From an uncultured Flavobacteriales bacterium (GTDB lineage Bacteria > Bacteroidota > Bacteroidia > CAIKAF01): a stretch of 64,000 nt of DNA. How positions within the stretch are numbered: the first letter of the stretch is position 1; each line of letters opens with the position of its first letter. Below, in pieces: positions 37,306 through 45,048 of this stretch. Where the stretch lies: NCBI GenBank assembly GCA_903825395.1, contig CAIKAF010000006.1, positions 1 through 64,000 on the forward strand, given 5' to 3'. The position numbers and the translations under genes were made by a program. A model generated the notes under the pieces. That model was not told where the DNA came from and ran no database searches. It saw only the letters and a program-made list of their open reading frames with translations.

Positions 37306-38579
37306 TAAAAAGCAAAAACAGGTTTCTCCCTCATCCAAGCAGCAATTTCGGCCTCAATGCCATGCAAATAGGCATCATCAGAAGCGTGGGTAAGGGCATC
37401 ATGAATGTATCCGACCACGCGCAGCATATCGGCTTCAATAAGCCCGCGGGAGGTAAGTGCTGGTGTACCCACACGGATTCCCGAGGTTACGAAGGGACTT
37501 TTATCGTCAAAGGGGACCATATTTTTATTCACAGTAATTCCGGCTTTCCCCAATGTCTGTTCGGCCAATTTCCCATTCAAGCCTTTGTTCCGCAAATCAA
37601 TCAACATCAAATGGTTGTCGGTACCGCCAGAAATCAATTGGTATCCAAATCCATTTAAAGCCTGAGCCATGGCCTGGGCATTGGCCCGGACTTGCCGGGT
37701 ATAGGCCGCAAATTCCGGTTGTAAATCTTCAAAAAAGGCTACCGCTTTTGCCGCAATAACATGTTCTAGAGGTCCGCCCTGGGTTCCGGGGAATACGGCT
37801 CCGTCCAATACCGCCGACATGCGCTTTATTTCGCCTTTGGGCGTTGTTAATCCCCAAGGATTGTCGAAATCCTTGCCCATCATAATAATTCCTCCTCTTG
37901 GTCCGCGCAAGGTTTTGTGGGTGGTAGAAGTAACAATATGGCAATGTGGCAATGGATTGTTCAGCAAGCCTGTGGCAATCAATCCAGAGGGGTGTGAAAT
38001 ATCGGCCAAAAGTAAGGCGCCAACTTCATCGGCAATGGAGCGCAAGGTCACATAATCCCAATCTCGGCTATAGCTTGAGGCTCCACAAATCATCAATTTG
38101 GGACGCACTTCCAAGGCCTTAGCCCGAACTTTCGAGTAATCAATGGTTCCGGTTTCAGGCTCAACCCCATAAAATGAAGGAGAATATAGTTTGCCTGAAA
38201 AATTAACCGGCGAGCCATGAGTCAGGTGTCCTCCATGGGCCAAATCAAAACCCAAGATGGGGTCGCCCGGTTGAAGGCAAGCCAGCATAACTGCGGCATT
38301 GGCTTGGGCCCCGGAATGCGGCTGTACATTGGCCCATTCGGCACCAAACAATGCACATAAGCGCTCAATAGCCAGGTTTTCAACCTGATCAACCACTTCA
38401 CAACCACCATAATAGCGTTTGCCGGGCAAGCCTTCGGCATATTTATTCGTTAAGCAGGAGCCCATGGCCTCCATTACCTGTGGCGACACATAATTTTCTG
38501 AGGCAATCAATTCAATGCCCTCGCGCTGCCGCCGGTCTTCCTGCCGCACCAATTCAAATAAAACATCGTCTCGTTTCAT
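37305..38579 (-). CDS. glyA: Serine hydroxymethyltransferase
   Basis: 424 residues of a PLP fold-type I enzyme. The N-terminus has [32 protein letters not shown] follows, and the PLP lysine lies in [15 protein letters not shown]. It interconverts serine and glycine with tetrahydrofolate. A TATCTTTG promoter box precedes it and pgk follows with a 1-nt overlap. Confidence 0.97.
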   Translation of the reverse strand: MKRDDVLFELVRQEDRRQREGIELIASENYVSPQVMEAMGSCLTNKYAEGLPGKRYYGGCEVVDQVENLAIERLCALFGAEWANVQPHSGAQANAAVMLACLQPGDPILGFDLAHGGHLTHGSPVNFSGKLYSPSFYGVEPETGTIDYSKVRAKALEVRPKLMICGASSYSRDWDYVTLRSIADEVGALLLADISHPSGLIATGLLNNPLPHCHIVTSTTHKTLRGPRGGIIMMGKDFDNPWGLTTPKGEIKRMSAVLDGAVFPGTQGGPLEHVIAAKAVAFFEDLQPEFAAYTRQVRANAQAMAQALNGFGYQLISGGTDNHLMLIDLRNKGLNGKLAEQTLGKAGITVNKNMVPFDDKSPFVTSGIRVGTPALTSRGLIEADMLRVVGYIHDALTHASDDAYLHGIEAEIAAWMREKPVFAF

Positions 38580-38595
38580 GGCTGTGATTTGGCCT

Positions 38596-38625
38596 CAAAG
38601 ATAGCACTTTGTACAAGCATTTGAA
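38596..38625 (-). promoter_or_regulatory. glyA promoter
   Basis: On the minus strand TATCTTTG (38603-38596) is an exact TAnnTTTG match, 16 nt before the glyA ATG; the triplet 19 nt upstream is TTC, one off TTG. Confidence 0.6.
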
Positions 38626-38646
38626 TGCGCATGAAGGGGAGATTTT

Positions 38647-38789
38647 GGGGCCCTTTTCCCGCTGTACGCTGTAGCCCGCTTGGGGCTGCCACTTCGGCCA
38701 TGCTGCTGCGGCAGCTTCCTCCGGTCGCTTCCTCGCAGCGGCCTCAGGGGCATCCCCGGTGCGGTCTGCCGCTGCCATCGGGGGGCCGG
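38647..38789 (+). repeat. 143-bp palindromic element, copy F (type 2, divergent)
   Basis: Begins GGGGCCCTTTTCCCGCTGT, apex AGCTTCCTCCGGTCGCTTCC, ends GCTGCCATCGGGGGGCC. It fits type 2 in length and ends but is the most diverged copy. It sits between two divergent genes (glyA and the 38907 gene), so a pure terminator role is unlikely for this copy. Confidence 0.7.
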
Positions 38790-38906
38790 CGGCTCAAATC
38801 TAAAACCCCATTCTACGAATGATATCTTTCGTTTTTTTTGGCCTGATTCTTGCCCGAATTGGATTGCCTCATACATCAAGCGGCACAAACCTAAACTGTT
38901 TTATTT

Positions 38907-39233
38907 ATGTCGAAAAAATCATTTAACCCCAGCCATGAAGAACTGATTAAGTACTTCAACTTACGGGTAGACGGCTCTACCTTGTACTTTACATCCAGCA
39001 TTGAAACCTGTCAAGCCATTGCTGCTGAAATGAAAAAAGCGGCCGACCAAATTGAGCGGCACCGAATCATTGTGGGCTCTCAAATCACCTTCAAATCAGA
39101 GGCCGATTTGGATGCCTTCTTGAAATTTGGGAAGGTACGCTATCATTTAATGGTTGATATGGCCAAGGACTATATGAATCAATTCTCCACCGGAAAAGAA
39201 AAAGGAGATTTACTTCCGCCCTCTCAGGCTTAA
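38907..39233 (+). CDS. Small hypothetical protein
   Basis: 108 residues, apparently cytosolic, no signal peptide or membrane segment. It has an N-terminal VDGSTLYFTSSIETCQAIAA, a charged helix (EMKKAADQIERHRII), then SQITFKSEADLDAFLKFG and a C-terminal helix ending in a basic/acidic tail. The mixed alpha/beta pattern looks like a real protein and the start (ATG after TTTTATTT) is clean. I do not recognise a family. It is followed 38 bp later by the sulfatase gene, which has its own promoter-like box. Confidence 0.65.
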   Translation: MSKKSFNPSHEELIKYFNLRVDGSTLYFTSSIETCQAIAAEMKKAADQIERHRIIVGSQITFKSEADLDAFLKFGKVRYHLMVDMAKDYMNQFSTGKEKGDLLPPSQA

Positions 39234-39260
39234 TCCCATCACCCAAAACGTAAAAGGCCC

Positions 39261-39268
39261 TATATTTG
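39261..39268 (+). promoter_or_regulatory. -7 box abutting the sulfatase start
   Basis: TATATTTG, exact TAnnTTTG, ends only 3 nt before the ATG at 39272. Transcription from it would start at or inside the coding start, giving a leaderless mRNA. Confidence 0.45.
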
Positions 39269-39271
39269 GAC

Positions 39272-40864
39272 ATGAAAAGCAAATGGTTGTGGGCTGGTCT
39301 TGGGCTAATTCCCTTACTGGCCTTGGGATTTTGGCCTTTAACTTCCAGCAGGTGGATTCTAAATGCACCGACTCCAGAGGATTTGCAGCCTAAGGCCCGC
39401 TATCTTTCCGGCCTAAATCCGGCCTCAAGCACAGCCCCCAACATCATCATCATTCTAGCCGATGATTTAGGGAAATTTGATATTAGTTTGTTTGGAGATT
39501 CTGCCGTTCCAACACCCAACATTGATGCCATTGGGCGGCAAGGGGTATGCTTTGCCGATGGCTACACCTCCTCGCCCATTTGTGCCCCAAGCCGGGCGGC
39601 CATGCTCACCGGGCGCTCCAACAATCGATTTGGCATGGAGTTTCAACCCCAGGCCAGATATCCCTTAAATCGGCTGGAATACCTGGCCTTTAGGTATATT
39701 GTTCCTACCGACAATTGGAGAGTCGCCTCCCAGTTTGAATTTCCAGACCAAAGCTCTATGGAACAACAAGGTCTGCCTCAAACAGAAATTACCTTAGCCG
39801 AAGCCTTGGCCGCAGCGGGATACTCCACAGGAATGTTCGGAAAATGGCACCTTGGGCATGCAGAAGGCATGAAGCCCAATGAACGCGGATTTCAAGAGTT
39901 CTTCGGATTTTACGAGGCCTTTTCCCTCTTTGCCGATTCAAATGCGCCAGGAATTGTTAATGCCCCCACCGGAGAATTTTCAGATACGCACATTTGGAAA
40001 AAAGGTCGGACAGGAACCTGCGCTTTGCTGCACAATGGAAAACCGGTTGAAGAAAAAAACTATTTAACCTTTGCTATTGCCGACCGGGCTTGCCGATTTA
40101 TAAAAAAGAATTCAGCCAAACCCTTCTTTTTGTATCTGCCCTTCAACGCACCTCATACCCCATTTCAAGCTCCCGAAGCGCATTACAATAAAATTAAAAA
40201 CGAACCCAACCATGTTCGGCGGGTGTACAAATCCATGATTCTTGCCTTGGATGAAGCGGTAGGGCAAATCACCTCCACCTTAGAACAAGAAGGCCTTTTG
40301 GAAAACACCCTAATTTGGTTTGCCAGCGATAACGGGGCCGCGCTGTATGCACTAGCCGGCGATAATGCGCCCTACCGCGGCGGCAAACTCACCCATTATG
40401 AAGGAGGCATTAACGTTCCCTTCTTGCTGCAGTGGAAAGGCAAAATACAGCCCAGCACCTTTCCTCACCCAAGTTCCCTTACCGATGTCATGGTGACCTC
40501 TATGGCGGTTGCCGGCATTCCCCTACCGGCCGACCGAACATTTGATGGAGTAAACCTGCTGCCCTTTCTTGATTCTATTGCCGCACCCCATCCGGAATTG
40601 CGGTGGAAATCAGGCCCCAATCGAGCCCTACGTTCCGGTAGATACAAACTGATAATAAACGACCTATCTCAAACCGTTGAATTGTTTGACCTTTGGGAAG
40701 ACCCATCAGAATCCCACAACCTAATTGAAAAGCAGGCAGAACGGGGCGATGAAATGATGCGCAATCTGAACAACTGGATGCAAACCTTACCTGCTACCTT
40801 GTGGCCCGGGATTATGGATCATGGCATCGAATACAATGGAAAAACCTATTTCTTCAGGGTTTAA
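39272..40864 (+). CDS. Secreted type I sulfatase
   Basis: 530 residues with a signal peptide or N-terminal anchor (KSKWLWAGLGLIPLLALGFW). Sulfatase hallmarks: metal-binding IIIILADDLGKFDISLFG near residue 58, the formylglycine site SPICAPSRAAMLTGR (Cys104 in CxPSR), GMFGKWHLGH, and WFASDNGA near the C-terminal half. Cys104 must be converted to formylglycine for activity; a formylglycine-generating-enzyme-like gene overlaps its 3' end. It probably removes sulfate esters from a polysaccharide or small arylsulfate outside the cytosol. The substrate cannot be read from sequence. A TTG start 6 nt upstream (39266) is less likely. Confidence 0.9.
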   Translation: MKSKWLWAGLGLIPLLALGFWPLTSSRWILNAPTPEDLQPKARYLSGLNPASSTAPNIIIILADDLGKFDISLFGDSAVPTPNIDAIGRQGVCFADGYTSSPICAPSRAAMLTGRSNNRFGMEFQPQARYPLNRLEYLAFRYIVPTDNWRVASQFEFPDQSSMEQQGLPQTEITLAEALAAAGYSTGMFGKWHLGHAEGMKPNERGFQEFFGFYEAFSLFADSNAPGIVNAPTGEFSDTHIWKKGRTGTCALLHNGKPVEEKNYLTFAIADRACRFIKKNSAKPFFLYLPFNAPHTPFQAPEAHYNKIKNEPNHVRRVYKSMILALDEAVGQITSTLEQEGLLENTLIWFASDNGAALYALAGDNAPYRGGKLTHYEGGINVPFLLQWKGKIQPSTFPHPSSLTDVMVTSMAVAGIPLPADRTFDGVNLLPFLDSIAAPHPELRWKSGPNRALRSGRYKLIINDLSQTVELFDLWEDPSESHNLIEKQAERGDEMMRNLNNWMQTLPATLWPGIMDHGIEYNGKTYFFRV

Positions 40865-41594
40865 CATCGTTCTGCTGGTATTCTGGCTAACGATTGGTTG
40901 CCAAAACGAAGACGCAACCTTTATCGCTTTTGATGCCACTGAAAATACCGCTGCATTTCAACTGAAAACCACCGAGGTTCGAAATGCTGAATTTCAGGAA
41001 TTTGTACTTGCAACAGGACATAAAACCTGCGCAGAGATAGGGTTAACAGACCTACCTCCGGGCAGCTTTCGGTTTGTGGCCGATAGCGGAGGCATTTGTT
41101 TTGTACCCGGTTTATCGTGGAAGCAACCGGAAGCCGATGGGGTTCAGCCCCTAGATTGGGAAAACCTTCCGGTAGTCCATTTGTGCCGCAACGACATCCT
41201 GGCCTATTTAAAATGGAAAGGAGAGCGATTGCCCACCCTAAACGAATTTAAGCTGGCCATGATGCATGAACGGACAGCCGCCGAACAAAGCCGGCCACAT
41301 GGAAATACGTGGCAAGGACTTTTTCCCTGGCGCGATGTAGGGGTAGACGGATACCCCATGCGGCTTGCTCCTGTAGCTCAATACAATTCCATTGCAGGGA
41401 CATTTGACCTGATTGGAAATGCCTGGGAAATAGTGGAAGATTCTTGCCAAAATGGTTACCTGGCTGCAGGCGGTTCTTATTTGTGTTCTCCCGCTTGGTG
41501 CCGAGGCTATTTGACCGAATCGCCGCTGTGCATCGATCCCAATTTACCGTATGGACATGTTGGATTCAGAACAGCAAAAAACAACAGGCCATAA
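40836..41594 (+). CDS. Formylglycine-generating enzyme-like (SUMF1) lipoprotein
   Basis: 252 residues from the ATG at 40836; another ATG lies at 40821. The N-terminus has a lipoprotein-like signal, GFNIVLLVFWLTIGC. The SUMF1 fold is complete but compact: ERLPTLNEFKLAM, NTWQGLFPW, DGYPMRLAPVAQYN, FDLIGNAWEIVED, then GGSYLCSPAWCRGYL and GHVGFRTA. Cys217 and Cys222 (C-x4-C) match the spacing of the two catalytic cysteines of true formylglycine-generating enzymes (for example LCHxxYC), unlike gldJ in this window. It overlaps the sulfatase gene by 29 bp. The likely job is oxidation of the sulfatase active-site Cys, here apparently after export; this location is inferred. Confidence 0.8.
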   Translation: MEKPISSGFNIVLLVFWLTIGCQNEDATFIAFDATENTAAFQLKTTEVRNAEFQEFVLATGHKTCAEIGLTDLPPGSFRFVADSGGICFVPGLSWKQPEADGVQPLDWENLPVVHLCRNDILAYLKWKGERLPTLNEFKLAMMHERTAAEQSRPHGNTWQGLFPWRDVGVDGYPMRLAPVAQYNSIAGTFDLIGNAWEIVEDSCQNGYLAAGGSYLCSPAWCRGYLTESPLCIDPNLPYGHVGFRTAKNNRP

Positions 41595-41632
41595 ATCAAC
41601 CCGCCCGGAAACAAAATTTCCATTGGGAAGGT

Positions 41633-41640
41633 TATCTTTG
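41633..41640 (+). promoter_or_regulatory. -7 box of the acyl-CoA dehydrogenase gene
   Basis: TATCTTTG, exact match to TAnnTTTG, 24 nt before the ATG at 41665. It favours this ATG over the upstream open frame beginning at 41551. Confidence 0.55.
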
Positions 41641-41664
41641 CAACAACCATATAAAACCAGCATC

Positions 41665-42807
41665 ATGCATTTTCAATTGAACGAAGAACATGAAATGATC
41701 CGGCAAGCTGCCCGTGATTTTGCACGCGAAGAATTGCTTCCCGGAGTCATTGAACGGGACGATAAGCAGGAATTTCCACGTGCTCAGATTAAAAAACTAG
41801 GGGAATTGGGCTTTATGGGCATGATGGTTTCAGAAAAATGGGGCGGTGCCGGTATGGACACCTTGTCCTATGTGCTCGTGATGGAAGAACTATCTAAAAT
41901 CGATGCTTCTGCATCGGTTGTGGTATCGGTCAACAACTCCCTGGTTTGCTATGGATTGGATTCCTATGGAAGTGACTATCAAAAAGAAAAATACCTAACT
42001 CCACTGGCTTCTGGAGCGTGCATTGGAGCTTTTTGCCTTTCCGAGCCGGAAGCTGGTTCAGATGCCACATCGCAACGGACAACCGCCGTAGATATGGGAG
42101 ATTATTATTTGTTGAATGGCACCAAAAACTGGATAACCAATGGCATCAATGCCACTTATTATCTAGTAATGGCTCAAACCGATGTAGAAAAAGGTCACAA
42201 AGGAATCAACTGCTTAATTGTAGAAAGTGGAATGCCCGGATTTGAAAAGGGGGCAAAAGAAAATAAAATGGGAATTCGGGGAAGCGATACCTGCACCCTG
42301 CAGTTTACCGATGTGAAGGTGCCCAAAGAAAATCGGATTGGAGAAGATGGCTTTGGATTTAAATTTGCCATGAAAACACTGAGTGGAGGTAGGATTGGTA
42401 TTGCAGCCCAGGCCTTGGGTATTGCCGCCGGAGCCTATGAGTTTTCGAAGGAATATGCCAAACAACGGCAAGCCTTTGGAAAGCCCATTGCCAACCACCA
42501 GGCCATTGCCTTTAAATTGGCCGACATGGCTACCCGAATTGAGGCCGCCCGAATGTTGGTGTACAAAGCAGCCTGGATGAAAGATCAGGGCATGAATTAC
42601 GACCAAGCCAGCTCTATGGCCAAATTATTTGCCAGCGAAACCGCCATGTGGGCAGCAACTGAAGCCGTTCAAATACATGGAGGCTATGGCTATGTGAAGG
42701 AATATCATGTAGAGCGATTGATGCGGGATGCAAAAATCACTCAGATTTATGAAGGGACCAGTGAAGTTCAGCGCATCGTGATTGGTCGCAGTGTACTTCA
42801 AGGATAA
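41665..42807 (+). CDS. Acyl-CoA dehydrogenase (short-chain type)
   Basis: 380 residues from ATG 41665 (MHFQLNEEHEMIRQAARDFA), the standard start for the family. Motifs: FCLSEPEAGSDA (FAD and substrate), NGTKNWITNG, GGRIGIAAQALGIA, QAFGKPIANHQA, EAVQIHGGYGY and the catalytic Glu in QIYEGTSEVQRIVI. It oxidises acyl-CoA to enoyl-CoA in fatty-acid or branched amino-acid degradation. The length and motifs fit butyryl/short-chain members. It overlaps the anmK start. Confidence 0.93.
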   Translation: MHFQLNEEHEMIRQAARDFAREELLPGVIERDDKQEFPRAQIKKLGELGFMGMMVSEKWGGAGMDTLSYVLVMEELSKIDASASVVVSVNNSLVCYGLDSYGSDYQKEKYLTPLASGACIGAFCLSEPEAGSDATSQRTTAVDMGDYYLLNGTKNWITNGINATYYLVMAQTDVEKGHKGINCLIVESGMPGFEKGAKENKMGIRGSDTCTLQFTDVKVPKENRIGEDGFGFKFAMKTLSGGRIGIAAQALGIAAGAYEFSKEYAKQRQAFGKPIANHQAIAFKLADMATRIEAARMLVYKAAWMKDQGMNYDQASSMAKLFASETAMWAATEAVQIHGGYGYVKEYHVERLMRDAKITQIYEGTSEVQRIVIGRSVLQG

Positions 42808-43864
42808 AACGAAGCCCTACAGGGTGCTTGGCTTGATGTCTGGCACCTCTTTGGATGGATTGGACTTGTGCCTGGCTGAGTTTCTATTCTCAGATCAGGT
42901 TTGGAAATTTCAAATTTTCGATTTCAAAACCATACCTTACACCGAAACATGGAAACAAAGATTGGCCACAGCTCATTCCTTGGGAGCTGAAGAATTGAGC
43001 CACCTTGACCGCTTATATGGGCGCTGGTTGGGAGAGCAGTCGGTGGCCTTTTTATCGGGTAAACCTGTTGATTTAATTGCAAGTCATGGTCACACCATTT
43101 TTCATCAGCCGGCGCGTGGGTTTACGTTGCAAATTGGACATGGGGGTGTCTTGCATACCAGGACTGGGATTCCTGTGGTCAATGATTTTAGGTCTGAAGA
43201 TGTGGCAGATGGTGGACAGGGGGCGCCATTGGTACCGGTAGGAGACGCCCTTTTGTTTGGAGCATATGCGGCCTGTTTAAACTTGGGCGGATTTTCAAAC
43301 ATCAGCTGGGAAACACAACATGGTCAACGCCTGGCTGGCGATCTTGTGCCCATTAATTTGGTATTTTCAGAGATTCTTAAACCGCTGAACATCGACTTTG
43401 ACTCGGAAGGGCAACTCAGCCTGACCGGCAATGTAGATTCAAGCATGTTAAAGGAATTGAATGCCTTGCCGATGATGCAGCGGGCATTTCCGCGGAGTTT
43501 TGGTCGAGAGGATTTGGAAACAGAGGTGTTTCCTGTCTTGCTGCGGCATTCACTTTCGATACCGGATGCCTTGGCCACGAGTAGAGAATGGATGGCAGGC
43601 AGCATATCCAGTTACCTTAATCTAAACGGAATAAAATCCTGCTTACTGAGCGGTGGGGGCTCCTACAATACCGCCTTGGTTCAATCCATTCAAGAAAAGA
43701 CCGAATGTACATTAGCCATTCCATCTGCGCAGTTGGTGGAGGCCAAAGAGGCTCTGATTTTTGGATTTCTGGGATTGCTGAGGGCATTGGGCGAGGTGAA
43801 TGTGTGGCATGAGGTAACGGGCTCGAGGTGTTCCGGAAGCCGAGGATGCCTTTGGGGGACCTAA
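42791..43864 (+). CDS. anmK: Anhydro-N-acetylmuramic acid kinase AnmK
   Basis: 357 residues if the GTG at 42791 is used; a TTG at 42782 is possible. No ATG precedes the essential motif GLMSGTSLDGLDLCLAEF, so the start must be non-ATG. Further motifs: SHGHTIFHQP, FRSEDVADGGQGAPLVP, NLGGFSNIS and LLSGGGSYN. AnmK cleaves and phosphorylates anhydro-MurNAc to MurNAc-6-P in peptidoglycan recycling. It overlaps the acyl-CoA dehydrogenase 3' end and is probably co-transcribed with it. Confidence 0.9.
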   Translation: MYFKDKTKPYRVLGLMSGTSLDGLDLCLAEFLFSDQVWKFQIFDFKTIPYTETWKQRLATAHSLGAEELSHLDRLYGRWLGEQSVAFLSGKPVDLIASHGHTIFHQPARGFTLQIGHGGVLHTRTGIPVVNDFRSEDVADGGQGAPLVPVGDALLFGAYAACLNLGGFSNISWETQHGQRLAGDLVPINLVFSEILKPLNIDFDSEGQLSLTGNVDSSMLKELNALPMMQRAFPRSFGREDLETEVFPVLLRHSLSIPDALATSREWMAGSISSYLNLNGIKSCLLSGGGSYNTALVQSIQEKTECTLAIPSAQLVEAKEALIFGFLGLLRALGEVNVWHEVTGSRCSGSRGCLWGT

Positions 43865-43896
43865 CCGAATTACAGCATTTTAGAGTGAGGGGCTTG

Positions 43897-44039
43897 GGCC
43901 CCGGATTGCAGTGGAAAGGACGCCTTGTAGCGGGCCAACCGTTTGCTGGGCGAGGAGGCTGAGGAACGAAGCCACCACAGCCCGCTAAACGGTAGCCCGC
44001 TACGAGGAGGACTTGCAGCGGAAAGCCGGAAAAGGCCCC
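43897..44039 (-). repeat. 143-bp palindromic element, copy G (type 2)
   Basis: By eye differs from copy H (47865-48007) at only two positions over 143 bp. Minus strand begins GGGGCCTTTTCCGGCTTTCC, apex GGTGGCTTCGTTCCTCAGCC, ends CACTGCAATCCGGGGCC. It follows anmK. Confidence 0.95.
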
Positions 44040-44159
44040 CAACAAAAAAACACAGTGAGTGTAAAAAAAACACTAAGATTTTGTTAATTGAAAAAAAATA
44101 GTTTACCTTGGTTTGTCATTTTGACACTAAGTAATCCATTAACCGTTTAATTTTTCATT

Positions 44160-44906
44160 ATGAAAAAACTTTTTACTTTTTCTTCAGCGCTAATGATGGC
44201 GGCTGTAGCATCTGCCCAGGTGACCATCACCTATCAGGTAGACATCACGGACTATTTGGCGAACGGAGCCACCTTAGCGGGAACGGGCATTCGTGCTGCC
44301 GGTAATTTCGGTGACAATGGTGCTGTTTTGGGTGGAACCACCACAGCAGTGGCCAACTGGGCTCCAACCGATGCGAATTCGGCCATGACCGATTTGGGAA
44401 ACAACATTTGGTCTATTACCGTTGATTATCCAGCTGGTTCAGTAGGTATGACTCAGAACTGGAAGTTTGTGAATGGAGATTGGGGAACCAACGAAGGCGC
44501 TGCAACCTTAGCAGATTGTGGTGTGGATGATGGCTTTGGTGGTATCAACCGGGCTTTTGAAATTCCTGCTGCAAGTGGCACCTACCGTTTTTGTTGGGAT
44601 GCTTGTTTTCAGTGCGATGGTTCTGAGCCTATGATGTCATTCCAGAGTGAGTTGGTAAAGGGCTTACGGGTTTATCCAAACCCAGCAGTTTCAGAAGCTC
44701 AGGTTTCGTTCTCTGCGGCTGGAGTAAACCAGGTTCAAGTTCGTTTGTTTGACTTATCTGGTCGTGAGATGGTCATCAATGAAGTAAGTGGCAATGGCAA
44801 TTTTGAAACTGTTTTGAATGTTTCAGGATTGAATTCTGGCATGTATGTATACCACATCAGCAACGGTGCTGAGGTATTGGCTACAGGTCGCCTACTGAAA
44901 AAATAA
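44160..44906 (+). CDS. Secreted protein with T9SS type A sorting domain
   Basis: 248 residues. Signal peptide MKKLFTFSSALMMAAVASAQ, then a ~145-residue beta-rich domain (VTITYQVDITDYLANG ... LGNNIWSITVDYPAGSVGM ... WKFVNGDWGTNEGA). It resembles the carbohydrate-binding or Ig-like modules found near Bacteroidota starch enzymes. The last 75 residues are a T9SS type A domain (LRVYPNPAVSEAQVSF ... GMYVYHISNGAEVLATGRLLKK). It is followed by a terminator and then a GH13 amylase with related N-terminal wording (LGNNIHRIVIDL). Role in glycan binding is inferred. Confidence 0.85.
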   Translation: MKKLFTFSSALMMAAVASAQVTITYQVDITDYLANGATLAGTGIRAAGNFGDNGAVLGGTTTAVANWAPTDANSAMTDLGNNIWSITVDYPAGSVGMTQNWKFVNGDWGTNEGAATLADCGVDDGFGGINRAFEIPAASGTYRFCWDACFQCDGSEPMMSFQSELVKGLRVYPNPAVSEAQVSFSAAGVNQVQVRLFDLSGREMVINEVSGNGNFETVLNVSGLNSGMYVYHISNGAEVLATGRLLKK

Positions 44907-44924
44907 TCGTTTCGGTTGTTTGAG

Positions 44925-44961
44925 TAGGGAGGTCGTTTTGCGATGGCCTCCCTATTTTTTT
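44925..44961 (+). terminator. Rho-independent terminator
   Basis: Stem TAGGGAGG / CCTCCCTA with a 14-nt loop, followed by TTTTTTT. It ends the 44160-44906 gene, so the amylase needs its own promoter or read-through. Confidence 0.8.
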
Positions 44962-45048
44962 GTTCTTTTTATACTGGGCATGGAGTAGAATGCCGATTGG
45001 GATTGGGTGAAAGAGCTAACGTATTGGATTTCAAACTAATTGTTCGTT

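Noticed and set aside
43870-44073. Recurring minus-strand ORF with LFRLSAASPPRSGLPFSGLWWL, also at 47739-48059
   Set aside because: The frame is simply the translation of palindromic element copies G and H. It has no start signal and is open in both places only because the DNA is repeated.
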